Shown in pieces: positions 1 to 8,641 of a DNA stretch of 64,000 nt. Numbering within the stretch: the first letter of the stretch is position 1; each line of letters starts with the position of its first letter. The notes under the pieces were generated by a model, which searched no databases, was not told where the DNA came from, and saw only the letters and a list, made by a program, of their open reading frames with translations. The position numbers were made by a program, and so were the translations under genes. Source of the DNA: Nocardioides sp. Its GTDB lineage: Bacteria; Actinomycetota; Actinomycetes; Propionibacteriales; Nocardioidaceae. Where the stretch lies: contig JBAOIH010000002.1 of the NCBI GenBank assembly GCA_037045645.1, forward strand, positions 5,466 to 69,465, in the 5' to 3' direction.

Positions 1-452
1 TGTTCGCGCTCGTCGAGACCGCACAGTTGCTCGCTGAGCAGCCCGAGCTTGCCGACGCACTCGGCCTCGGTGTCGACGCGACGGGTCTGACCCCGATCGA
101 GCAGGAGGGCTTGGCGCCCGGCGAAGTGCTGGAAGAAGTCCTGGCCACGATCATCTGGCCACCCGCGGTCGTGGGGGCTGCAGCGGTCGTCGAACGGATC
201 GTGTTGCCCCCGGCCACCGACGGACAGATCCCGGAGGACCCCGAGGAGGCCGAGGTGTTCGCCCGTGAGCACCCGGACCGCGAAGAGGTACGCATCGTGG
301 CTGGCGTGACGCGCGACGGTGCGGCGCACTGTGCCTTGCGGCTGCGCTCTCACGATGAGCCCGAATCCGTGGTGGTGGGCGAGGATCTGGTGCCCAACCT
401 GGTGATCGCGCTGCGGGCCACCTTGCAAGACGACGAGGAGGGCTCGGCGTGA
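1..452 (+). CDS. PPA1309-family protein, 3' part
   Basis: This is the C-terminal 149 or so residues of a small acidic soluble protein whose start lies left of the window; the frame is open from base 3. The spacing of short motifs (IIWPPAVVG, ERIVLPP, AREHPDREEVRIV, CALRLRS, GEDLVPNLVIALRATL) matches my memory of the PPA1309 family, a conserved actinobacterial protein of unknown function usually found just before a UPF0182 gene. That is the arrangement here: its TGA overlaps the GTG of the next gene as GTGA, so the two are probably translationally coupled. It is chromosomal backbone outside the integrated element. The family call rests on recall and synteny only; no catalytic residues are apparent. 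Confidence 0.7.
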   Translation, partial: FALVETAQLLAEQPELADALGLGVDATGLTPIEQEGLAPGEVLEEVLATIIWPPAVVGAAAVVERIVLPPATDGQIPEDPEEAEVFAREHPDREEVRIVAGVTRDGAAHCALRLRSHDEPESVVVGEDLVPNLVIALRATLQDDEEGSA

Positions 453-3341
453 GTCTGCGAGCACCCGCACCCGCACCCGCACCCCGGCCGACCAGACCAC
501 GCGCGCTGGGTGTGACCGCGGGGCTCCTGGTCATGGCGTTCCTGCTGCTCAGCGGGATGTCGACGTTGTGGACCGAGAAGTTGTGGTTCGACTCGGTCGA
601 CTTCGAGTCGGTCTTCGGCACGATGTTGTGGACCCGGGTCGGGTTGTTCTTGATCTTCGGCGCTGTGATGGCGCTGACCGTCGGGGCGAGCATGCTGATC
701 GCCTACCGTGCGCGCCCGCTGTTTCGGCCCTCGACCCCGGACCAGCTCGGCCTGGCTCGCTACCGCGATGCGGTGGTTCCCGTACGCACCTGGTTGATGG
801 GCATCTTCGCCCTGGTGGTCGGCAGCTTCGCCGGGCTCAGCGCAGCGGGTCAGTGGCGTGGTTATCTGTTGTGGCGTTATGGCGGCTCGTTCGGCACCGA
901 GGATCCGTACTTCGGCCGCGATGCCGGCTTCTATGTCTTCGACCTCCCGTGGTGGCAGTTCATCGTGGACTTCCTGATGGCGGTCGCAGTCTTGTCGTTC
1001 CTGTTCGCCCTGGGCGTGCATTACCTCTTCGGCGGCATCAGGTTGCAGTCGTCACGCGATCGGCTCAGCCCGGCTGCGCAGGTGCAACTGTCGGTGCTGC
1101 TCGGCATCTTCGTGCTGCTGAAGGGCGTCGACTATTGGCTGGGCCGCTACGACGTGCTCAGCGCGCGCGGTTCGCTGATCACGGGGATGAACTACACCGA
1201 CGAGCACGCGGTGGTGCCCGCTCGCGAGATCCTCGCGGGGATCGCGGTGATCTGTGCGTTGCTGTTCTTCGCCAACATCCGGCAGCGCACCTGGCGTCTG
1301 CCCGCCACCGGTCTGGCGCTGATGTTCGTCTCCTCGGTGCTGCTCGGCCTGATCTGGCCGGGGCTGCTGCAGCAGCTCTCGGTCAACCCGTCGCCCGGCG
1401 ACAAGGAAGCGCCCTACATCGCGCGCAACATGGAGGCGACCAGGTTGGCGTACGGCATCGACTCCGTCGAAACGACCGAGTATGCCGGCAAGGTCGCCCA
1501 GGATTCTCGCTATCGCGATATCGCCTCCCAGACGTCCTCGCTGCCGATCGTGGATCCGTTGCTCGTCCAGCGCAGCTTCGAGCAGGAGCAGCAGATCCGG
1601 GCGTACTACGCGGTCGCTCCGGTCCTCGACGTCGACCGATATCTGCTGGACGGCAGGGTGCGCGCGCTGGCGTTGGGCGTACGCGAGCTCGACCAGTCCG
1701 GGCTCGACGAGAGCAGCCGCAACTGGTCCAACCTGCACACCGTCTACACCCACGGCAACGGCGTGATCGCGGCGTACGCCAACCAGCGTCCGCTCGACAA
1801 CAAGACCCAGGGCGGCACGGTGCAGTGGGCCGAGGGCCAGGAGGCGGGGGAGCGGGCGCTGAGCGACCTCTCGCCCGACGGTTATGAGCCGCGGGTCTAC
1901 TTCGGTGAGCGGAGCCCGTCGTACTCCATCGTCGGCAAGGCTCCCGGTGGTGAGGATCGCGAACTCGATGTGGCCGGTGGCGGCGTCGCCGGCACTACGA
2001 CGTACGAGGGTCAGGGCGGCGTCGAGGTGGGCTCGCTGTGGCGCAAGGTGCTGTTCGCGATGAAGTTCGGCGAACCCAAGATCGTGCTGTCGGAGCGGGT
2101 CCACGAGAACTCCAAGATCCTCTTCGACCGGCATCCGGCCGACATGGTGCGCAAGACCGCGCCGTGGCTCACGCTCGACTCCGATCCGTATCCGGCGGTG
2201 ATCGACGGCAAGATCGTGTGGATCCTGGACGGCTACACGATGACCAACAAGTTCCCGCAGGCGCAGTTGGGGTCGTTCGCCTCGATGACCGATGACGCGC
2301 TGACGACGCCGTCGGGCTTCCAGACGTTGCCGACCGACGAGATCAACTACATGCGCCAGGCGGTCAAGGCGACGGTCGACGCGTACGACGGCACCGTCAC
2401 GCTGTATGCCTGGGACGAGGAGGACCCGATCCTGAAGGCGTGGCGGGCTGCGTTCCCGGGCGTCGTCAAGGATCGCTCCGAGATCCCAGAGTCGTTGCTC
2501 GCGCACCTGCGCTATCCCGAGGACCTGTTCAAGGTGCAGCGGTATCAGTTCGGCCGCTATCACGTGGATGATGCGCGTGAGTACTTCGAGCAGTCGTCTC
2601 GTTGGCAGGTCTCGCCTGATCCCGAGGACAAGAACCGCCAGCAGCCGCCGTACCGCCTGTTCGTGGACGCGGCTGCCGGCACCGGCTCGGTCGACCCGGT
2701 CTGGTCGATGACCTCGGTGTTCCGGCCGTTGAAGAAGGACTCCGGCCCCGAGGCGCTGGTCGGCTTCATGAGTGTCGACTCCGATGCCACCGACCCGGAG
2801 AACTTCGGCAAGCTCAGGCTGCTCGAAGTGCCACTCGCCGACGCGCCACCGGGGCCGAGTCTGGTCTCTAACGAGATGCGCTCCAACGAGTCCGTGCGCG
2901 ACGAGATCTTCAAGTTCACCTCGGCGGACATCAAGCCGAGTTATGGCAACCTCCTGACTATCCCGGTGGACGACGGCTTCATGTATGTGCAGCCCCTCTA
3001 CGCCGCACGCGACACCTCCTCGTCGAGTCCGCTGATCTTGACGTTCGTGCTGGTCTACTACGACGGCAAGGTCGGGATCTCCGAAACGCTCGACGGGGCG
3101 TTGCGGCAGGTGCTCGATGTGTCGTCGGAGGAGACGCTGCCAGAGGGCACCGACATTCCGCAGGGCAAGCTTCTCCCCGCAGGTGCGCCGCCTGCTCGAC
3201 CAGGCCGTCGCGTCGTACGCCCGGGCGGACGAGTTGCAGCGCAAGGGCGACACCGCCGGCTGGGTGGCCGAGTTGGAGAAGGCTCGCGAGTTCATCGATC
3301 AGGCGGCGGCGTTGTTGGACAGGCCGACCGAGAAGGATTGA
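449..3341 (+). CDS. UPF0182 family membrane protein (frameshift near 3170)
   Basis: Large conserved actinobacterial membrane protein of unknown function. The N-terminal third has about seven hydrophobic segments (for example around residues 20-40, 65-90, 115-135 and 170-195), followed by a large soluble domain, presumably extracytoplasmic. The reading frame breaks around 3165-3175. Up to GTDIPQG it is frame 2; the conserved tail (VRRLLDQAVASYARADELQ to EKD) is one base on and ends at TGA 3341. Removing one base, probably the C at 3170, gives 963 residues, a normal length for the family. Because this is a backbone gene, the shift is more likely a sequencing error than decay. The GTG start overlaps the preceding stop. 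An APAP repeat follows the start (hexanucleotide repeats at about 460-484). Confidence 0.85.
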
Positions 3342-3387
3342 CGATTTGGTCCTGTTTGGGGCCCTCGCGTAATGTTCTCTTCACCGA

Positions 3388-3464
3388 CGCGGGGTGGAGC
3401 AGCTCGGTAGCTCGCTGGGCTCATAACCCAGAGGTCGCAGGTTCAAATCCTGCCCCCGCTACCA
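3388..3464 (+). tRNA. Initiator tRNA-Met (CAT anticodon), ICE attachment gene
   Basis: A 77-nt cloverleaf with encoded CCA. The acceptor stem is GCGGGG/CCCCGC below an unpaired first position (C1 facing T72), the initiator feature. The anticodon loop CTCATAA sits on a stem of three G-C pairs (GGG/CCC), also diagnostic of initiator tRNA, and the T arm contains GGTTCAAATCC. An excisionase and integrase start 180 bp downstream, so the 3' end of this tRNA is the likely integration site of the element. The gene remains complete after integration. Confidence 0.95.
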
Positions 3465-3467
3465 AAT

Positions 3468-3509
3468 CAGGCCCGGGATTCAGTGCGAATCCCGGGCCTG
3501 AAAGTTTTT
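3468..3509 (+). terminator. Rho-independent terminator after tRNA-Met
   Basis: Perfect 14-bp inverted repeat (arms 3468-3481 and 3487-3500, core AGGCCCGGGATT) with a 5-nt loop, followed by AAAGTTTTTG. It lies four bases after the CCA of the tRNA and would end the tRNA transcript before the integrase genes. Confidence 0.85.
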
Positions 3510-3644
3510 GAGAATTGATCCATCCACCAGAAACCCTCCACTTTGAGTCGGTTCGTGGGGCACGGACCAGACGCTCGTCTGACTGGTTCGTAGCGCTCCC
3601 GAACATCACCGACGGGTCCGGTCTTGGCTGCGCACCTTGTGGGC

Positions 3645-3872
3645 ATGAAGACCGAGACCAACCCGTTGAGCGTGCTCGACCCGCTCGTCACGATCACCGA
3701 ACTCGCCGAGTACCTCGGCGTGCCGGTCAAGACGATCTACGAGTGGCGCCAGACCGGCCGAGGTCCGGTCGGCCTCCGCATTGGTCGACACGTGAAGTTC
3801 AGGATCAGCGACGTCCAAGCCTGGGTCGACGGTCTGCGCGACGTCCCGGGGCCGCGCTCGCCGAGCGAGTGA
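3645..3872 (+). CDS. xis: Excisionase-like helix-turn-helix protein
   Basis: A 75-residue protein with a winged-helix/MerR-like excisionase domain (VTITELAEYLGVPVKTIYEW, then GLRIGRHVKFRISDVQAWVD). This is the standard DNA-binding helper and directionality factor encoded next to tyrosine integrases of actinobacterial integrative elements. ATG 3645 was chosen because the homologous region begins shortly after it; an in-frame start 21 bases upstream also exists. It ends 6 bp before the integrase, so the two are one operon. It is expected to bias the integrase toward excision. Confidence 0.8.
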   Translation: MKTETNPLSVLDPLVTITELAEYLGVPVKTIYEWRQTGRGPVGLRIGRHVKFRISDVQAWVDGLRDVPGPRSPSE

Positions 3873-3878
3873 TGAGCC

Positions 3879-5069
3879 ATGGGTAGGCCAAGAACCCCGA
3901 TTGGCACGTTCGGGGAGATTGAGTTCACCAAGCTGCCGAACGGCACCGTGCGGGCGCGCACCAGATTCCGTGACCACGACGGGCAGTTGCGTCGCATCGA
4001 GGCGAGTGCTGACACGCAGAGGCGGGCCGAGCACCGCTTGAAGGAGAAGTTGGCCACCCGCCGTGGATACTCCGCGGGCTTCGGAGAACTCACCCCGGAC
4101 AGCTCGTTCGGCCAACTGGTCGAGGTGTGGCTTGAGGACCTCGATCTTGAGGGAAAGCTGGCCGAGAGCACGCGTGCCCTTTACGAGCGGAACATGCGCC
4201 AACTTGTGATGCCGGCCTTCGAGAACCTCCTGCTTCGCGAGGTCTCCGTCCGCAGAGTTGACCAGTTCATCAAGCGCCTTGCAGCGGCGAAGAGCTACAG
4301 CACCGCCAAGCAGGCTAGGACCGTGCTGAGCCTCGCGCTCGGCCTGGCTGTTCGGTACGACGCCCTGCGCGAGAACCCGGTCCGGGAGACCGCACGACTC
4401 CACAAGCCGCCGTCGCAGACGATGGCGTTGACGTTGGATCAGGTCGAGGCGATCCGCCGGGCCACGCGCAGTTGGCGCCGCGCTCCAGGCACGCCTGGAC
4501 CGCCGCCGGATGGCCAGTTGGAGCAGATCATCGAGGTCATGCTCGGCACGTCTGCGCGGATCGGTGAGGTGCTGGCGATCCGCCGCTGCGACGTCGACGT
4601 CACGGTGTCGCCGGCGACGGTGCGTATCTGCGGGACGATCGTGTCGCCGGCGGGGAAGCCGACCCATCGGCAGGCCCATCCGAAGACTCAGAAGTCGACC
4701 CGGGTGGTGTCGGTTCCCGGGTTCGTGGCCGAGGTGCTGCGCCAGCGCCTGGTGGCCGTCGACTCTTCGAACCCGGAGCAACTGATCTTCATCACGCGCA
4801 ACGGGACGCCGCTGACGACGAACAACATTCGTCGGCGCCTGCGTGCGGTGCTCTCGGAGGCTGGCATCGAGGGCGTGACTCCGCACGCGTTCCGTCGGAC
4901 GGTGGCCACGGTGCTTGATCGGGCCAGCGGTCCGGATCTGGCAGCAGAGCTTTTGGGCCACACGTCGTCGAAGATCACGAAGGAGCACTACATCCAGCCC
5001 GATGAGGCGGTGGACCCGGTGACAGCCGAGATCTTGGAGTCGCTGGCGCCGCGAAGGGCCAACGAATAG
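3879..5069 (+). CDS. int: Tyrosine recombinase, ICE integrase
   Basis: A 396-residue phage-type integrase that should recombine the element into and out of the tRNA-Met gene. Residues about 1-60 form an arm-binding domain, 70-165 a SAM-like core-binding domain (FGQLVEVWLEDL, RALYERNMRQLVMPAFENLL), and 175-385 the catalytic domain. Catalytic residues visible: Arg about 226 (ARIGEVLAIRRCD), HAFRR at about 335 and LLGHTSSKITKEHY at 357-370 with the nucleophile Tyr. The normal box II His-x-x-Arg is HAFR. The gene is intact and full length. A prolonged Pro/Gly insert near residue 205 separates the core and catalytic parts. Confidence 0.93.
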   Translation: MGRPRTPIGTFGEIEFTKLPNGTVRARTRFRDHDGQLRRIEASADTQRRAEHRLKEKLATRRGYSAGFGELTPDSSFGQLVEVWLEDLDLEGKLAESTRALYERNMRQLVMPAFENLLLREVSVRRVDQFIKRLAAAKSYSTAKQARTVLSLALGLAVRYDALRENPVRETARLHKPPSQTMALTLDQVEAIRRATRSWRRAPGTPGPPPDGQLEQIIEVMLGTSARIGEVLAIRRCDVDVTVSPATVRICGTIVSPAGKPTHRQAHPKTQKSTRVVSVPGFVAEVLRQRLVAVDSSNPEQLIFITRNGTPLTTNNIRRRLRAVLSEAGIEGVTPHAFRRTVATVLDRASGPDLAAELLGHTSSKITKEHYIQPDEAVDPVTAEILESLAPRRANE

Positions 5070-5094
5070 ACGCGACCGATGGAACGGTCGACCT

Positions 5095-6408
5095 TCACAT
5101 TCCGGGGACGTCCAGGGGATTCCTTGATGGCGGCCGATGGATCAGCGCGGCGTGGAGGTCGGCTCGTGCAGCCCCCGGGCCAGCCTGGGTGATGTCGGGC
5201 CGTGGCTGGAGTCGGTTCCTGACGGTCTCGACGAGCTCGCGGTTGGCCGTGCGGTCGACGGGGACGAATCGTTCGCGGACGGGTGCGATGAGGCCGCCAC
5301 TGCCTTCGACGAGGCGGGGGAGCGTGACGCGTTGGAAGAAGACCTGCCGGTCGATTCCTTGCTCGATGACGTCGACGATGCGGCGGTCGAGGCGGTCGAA
5401 CAGCAGTTGGAAGCCACCGAGGGAGCGGGGTTCCACGATGGTGTCGTTGGGCAACTCCCGGATCCGGCTGACCGCGTTGGCGCCTTCGGCGGCGGCGTAC
5501 CCGCCTTTGCCGACGCGGCCGCCGATGGGGCGGAAGAAGCGTTGGAGGTCGGCGTACGTGTCGGCGCGGGTGTTCCAGCGGTCGGCGAGCCGGGCGTCGA
5601 TCCGGGTCGCGTAGGGCACCAGGTGGCGGGAGAGAAGTCGCTGGGAGTCGATGACGTAGCGGAGGTTGGTGGCGTTGGGGAACGCCTTCATCCGTACGAC
5701 GAGGTTGTGTTCGGCCTGGAGGACGCCGAGGATCCCCGGCTTGGCCAGGCCGCCGATGAGCTTGGTGCTGGGTCGCCAGCCGAGTCGGTCGACGCTGTAG
5801 TCCGGCTGCCCGAGGCTTACGTCGAGCGCGGTGGCGAGTGCTGCCCAGCCGAGTCGCGCGCTCTGTGCGAGCGGTTCCCAGCCGGGGGTGTTGCGGTAGC
5901 GCTGGTCGAGGATCACCAGCGTCTGGACGATGGCCGCGACGTCACCGACGAGGGCCTGGGCCTGCGCGGTCGTCATGGTGGACACGATCTCGGGGGCGGT
6001 GTCGTGCTCAGCCAGGGCGGCCGCGCGGGCGGCGCCGCGCCACAGCTCGACCACGGGGTGATCAGCTGACGTGGTCAACAGTTCGAGACTGGCGGGCCTC
6101 TCGGTCGACTCCGTGACGGCGAGGTCGACCGCCCGGGCCAGTTCGGTGGCGGGCGTCGTACCGTCGCCACGCGAGCCCGCGGCCCGGAACGGGTTCGGTT
6201 GCGCGGGTGCTTGGTTGGTGAACGTCAGTGGCGCGGTCGAGTGCAGGGCTTGGCGGCACCAGACCAGGACGGTCTGTCGGTACTGGCGCATCTGTACGCC
6301 GAGCTCGGCCCGGTCGCTGAGGGTGCCACCCAGGCGCTGTTGGACGCGGTGTTGGCGCAGCAAGGCTGCGAGCTCTCGTCGCATGACGGCGCCGTTCTCG
6401 GCGTACAT
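5095..6408 (-). CDS. Hypothetical protein, 437 aa
   Basis: Unrecognised soluble protein, rich in Ala, Arg and Leu and predicted mostly helical, with no signal peptide or membrane segment. The start is ATG 6408, which overlaps the stop of the upstream 99-aa gene as TGATG. An upstream in-frame start would run far into that gene. It is convergent with the integrase (25-bp gap). Its place between the integrase and the ssb-like gene, in a leftward set of accessory genes, suggests an ICE accessory function, but no motif supports a specific activity. Confidence 0.6.
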   Translation of the reverse strand: MYAENGAVMRRELAALLRQHRVQQRLGGTLSDRAELGVQMRQYRQTVLVWCRQALHSTAPLTFTNQAPAQPNPFRAAGSRGDGTTPATELARAVDLAVTESTERPASLELLTTSADHPVVELWRGAARAAALAEHDTAPEIVSTMTTAQAQALVGDVAAIVQTLVILDQRYRNTPGWEPLAQSARLGWAALATALDVSLGQPDYSVDRLGWRPSTKLIGGLAKPGILGVLQAEHNLVVRMKAFPNATNLRYVIDSQRLLSRHLVPYATRIDARLADRWNTRADTYADLQRFFRPIGGRVGKGGYAAAEGANAVSRIRELPNDTIVEPRSLGGFQLLFDRLDRRIVDVIEQGIDRQVFFQRVTLPRLVEGSGGLIAPVRERFVPVDRTANRELVETVRNRLQPRPDITQAGPGAARADLHAALIHRPPSRNPLDVPGM

Positions 6409-6707
6409 CAGGAGCAGTCCTGGTCGTAGGCCGCCGAGAGGTTCCACAGCAGCAACTCGACTTGGAGTGGGTCGACGCCGTGGGTCTTGAGCTCCTCGAG
6501 CGCGGCGGCGGCGACGTCGTACTGGATCGCTCGGTCCTGGGTCACCGCGTCGAGGTAGACATCGGGGGACTCGTCGCAGTGGATCCGGTCGAGATCGATG
6601 AGGACGTGCTCGTAGGCCGAGGCCGCGTCGTCGTTGCTCGCCTCGTCCGCGAGCGCGGCCAGGTATGTGCGTGCCTCGGCCAGGGTGTGTGCGTGCCGCA
6701 GGTGCAT
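6408..6707 (-). CDS. Hypothetical protein, 99 aa
   Basis: Small acidic helical protein (MHLRHAHTLAEARTYLAAL start) with no recognised domain. AAGGAG is correctly spaced upstream of ATG 6707. Its stop overlaps the start of the 437-aa gene by one base (TGATG), so the two are coupled and probably work together. Function unknown. Confidence 0.6.
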   Translation of the reverse strand: MHLRHAHTLAEARTYLAALADEASNDDAASAYEHVLIDLDRIHCDESPDVYLDAVTQDRAIQYDVAAAALEELKTHGVDPLQVELLLWNLSAAYDQDCS

Positions 6708-6823
6708 GGTCGCTCCTTCGTCGGTGGTGGTTCGACGGTCCGCCTAGCGGCCCGATCTGCCTCGCCGGGCGTGCTGTCCTGTGGACAGCGGTGGCCGCCT
6801 GGTGGGCGTAAGGGCTGTTCGGG

Positions 6824-7333
6824 TCAGCCCACGAGTTGCCGGTTCACCAGTGCCTCGACGTGCCGGCGTCGCCTGACGTCGTCGCGTACGACGTCTTCGA
6901 AGTCGGCTGCGCGGTCGCGGATCTCGACCTCGCCGGTGGCCGGTTCGGCTGGTTCGCCGGGCCAGGTCGTCTGGCGGGTGGGCCGGTCGCGGTCGAGTCG
7001 GGTGCCGCAGGCGGCGACCCAGTCGCGCAACCGGTGGCGGGCGTCTGCGAAGTCCCGCATCCACGCGATCGGTGCTGAGGGGGACGAGGTCTCGTCGTAG
7101 CAGGCCAGGAAATGGGTGTGCAGGGCGGAGAGTTCCCAGATCAGCTCGTCGTGGCGATGCCAGTACGGCGGGACGATCGCGGGGGAGAGCCCGAACGTGG
7201 TCTTGAGCCAGTGGACGAAGGCGTCGAGGTCGCGCCACTCGGCTTCGGCCTGCTCGGCGTCGAGCAGGTTCCAGTTGACCGGGCCGGGCGGCTCGTCCCG
7301 GACCGCCGCCAAGGGTCGGGAGCCGGTGGCCAT
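6824..7333 (-). CDS. Hypothetical protein, 169 aa, downstream of SSB
   Basis: Soluble protein with many conserved-looking Trp and His residues (WRDLDAFVHWLKTTF, YWHRHDELIWELSALHTHF, DFADARHRLRDWVAACG). I have the impression that this protein type recurs beside single-strand-binding protein genes in actinobacterial ICEs, but cannot name the family. ATG 7333 lies 8 bp after the ssb-like stop. The C-terminal 50 residues are charged (RDRAADFEDVVRDDVRRRR) and could bind nucleic acid. Function unknown. Confidence 0.55.
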   Translation of the reverse strand: MATGSRPLAAVRDEPPGPVNWNLLDAEQAEAEWRDLDAFVHWLKTTFGLSPAIVPPYWHRHDELIWELSALHTHFLACYDETSSPSAPIAWMRDFADARHRLRDWVAACGTRLDRDRPTRQTTWPGEPAEPATGEVEIRDRAADFEDVVRDDVRRRRHVEALVNRQLVG

Positions 7334-7340
7334 GGTCGGG

Positions 7341-7760
7341 TCAGAACCCGATCGCGGGGTTCGGCTGCTCCGGGGCCGGTGCCGGAGGTGCGGGTGCCAG
7401 CCGGCGGCGCTGGACCTCGTAGGCCGTCCGGCTGACGTTGTGGCCGATCTTGCGGGCCACGAACTCTTCCTTGATCACGCTCGGTTCGCCGGGCCGCTCG
7501 ACCTCGTACTCGTGGACGTAGCCGCTGGCGACGAAGGAGTCGCCCTTGCGGAACCGGGCGTACAGCTCGCGTGCGGTGCTCTCGAAGGCGACCATGTCGT
7601 GGAAGGTCGGGTCGAGCTTGGTGAAGTCGCCGTTGACTTCCTTGCGCCACTGCTCGACACCGACGCGGAGCCGGACGTACTCGGCGCCCGCGGTGGTGAA
7701 GTGCAGGTCGGGATCGGATGCGATGAAGCCGGCCAGGCTCATCTGGGTGGGGATGGACAT
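7341..7760 (-). CDS. ssb: Single-stranded DNA-binding protein (OB-fold)
   Basis: A 139-residue SSB-like protein for coating transferred or replicating single-stranded DNA. OB-fold sequence: TQMSLAGFIASDPDLHFTTAGAEYVRLRVGV, then DMVAFESTARELYARFRKGDSFVASGYVHEYEVE, then a Pro/Ala-rich tail ending in PNPAIGF in place of the usual acidic DDDIPF tail. Start ATG 7760 is preceded by GGAGG; an in-frame ATG 72 bases upstream lacks a ribosome site. First gene of the leftward accessory set. It is an element-borne paralogue, not the housekeeping ssb. Confidence 0.8.
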   Translation of the reverse strand: MSIPTQMSLAGFIASDPDLHFTTAGAEYVRLRVGVEQWRKEVNGDFTKLDPTFHDMVAFESTARELYARFRKGDSFVASGYVHEYEVERPGEPSVIKEEFVARKIGHNVSRTAYEVQRRRLAPAPPAPAPEQPNPAIGF

Positions 7761-7933
7761 GCTGCCTCCTGAGCGCCCTGACGGCTCTGGGGACGAGCCG
7801 CTCTTGGCATATAGGTGCGCTCTGGTAGCCATGACCGAGTCTTTGCGTCAAAGGCGGCGGTAAGACATAGGTCTCACTGGTCAACCTCATTCTGTCAACC
7901 GCGAGAGAGCAGCTCGTACCCGTCCCGATGTCG

Positions 7934-8641
7934 CTATCCACGCAGATAGGCGAGCACGGCCGCGACCCGGCGGTCCGTATCGTCCCCGAGGTCAAGCTTG
8001 GCGAAGATGCTGCCAACGTGCTTGCGCACGGCGGCTTCGCTCACGAATAAGACCTCGGCGATCGAACTGTTCGTACGGCCTTCCGCCATCAACCCCAACA
8101 CTTCGCGCTCGCGCGGGGTCAGTGCGGCCAGTGGTCCGTCATCGCCGCGTCGCGCGAGAAGCTGACGTACGACTTCGGGATCGACGACCGTCTCCCCGTC
8201 GACCACCTGATCGAGGCTGGCAAGGAAGTCAGCGACCCGGCCGACGCGGTCCTTGAGCAGATAGCCGAGCCCGGCATCGCCGGCCGACTCCATGAGCGCC
8301 GGCACATAGGCATCAGCGACATACTGCGACAGGACCAGGATCGGCAGCGACGGGAAGTCCTCACGGATCTCGGCCGCCGCCCGCAGACCTTCATCGGAGT
8401 GACCGGGCGGCATACGTACGTCCGTGATCACGACATCAGGCGGATCGGCGCGTACGGCCGCGACCAGATCTTCAGCATTCTCAGCGCTGGCAACAACCTC
8501 GTGGCCGGCGCCGACAAGGAGGGCGACCAGGCCTTCGCGCAAGAGGGCGGAGTCCTCGGCCAGCACAATTCTCAGAGTGCGCCATTTGCCACGGGCACTC
8601 CATCCGCACGAGGGTAGGCCCGCCGGTCGGGCTCGACACAT
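7934..8641 (-). CDS. NarL/LuxR-family response regulator
   Basis: Receiver domain (RIVLAEDSALLREGLV at the start, phospho-acceptor Asp in VVITDVRMPP, conserved Lys in LLKDRVG) and C-terminal LuxR HTH (LTPREREVLGLMAEGRTNSSIAEVLFVSEAAVRKHV). It is the partner of the adjacent kinase and probably controls the divergent ABC transporter. Start problem: the receiver begins at about 8572 but there is no ATG, GTG or TTG between the ATG at 8641 and that point. Translation from 8641 adds about 22 odd residues and overlaps the kinase by 160 bp. A CTG at about 8576 or a sequencing error is possible. Confidence 0.85.
   Translation of the reverse strand: MCRARPAGLPSCGWSARGKWRTLRIVLAEDSALLREGLVALLVGAGHEVVASAENAEDLVAAVRADPPDVVITDVRMPPGHSDEGLRAAAEIREDFPSLPILVLSQYVADAYVPALMESAGDAGLGYLLKDRVGRVADFLASLDQVVDGETVVDPEVVRQLLARRGDDGPLAALTPREREVLGLMAEGRTNSSIAEVLFVSEAAVRKHVGSIFAKLDLGDDTDRRVAAVLAYLRG

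Noticed and set aside
1052..3295. 747-residue minus-strand frame opposite UPF0182
   Set aside because: Arg/His/Leu-rich mirror frame of a GC-rich gene; no start signal or family.
5137..6069. 310-residue plus-strand frame opposite the 437-aa gene
   Set aside because: Low-complexity Asp/Gly/Val shadow; the minus frame has operon overlaps and better codon use.
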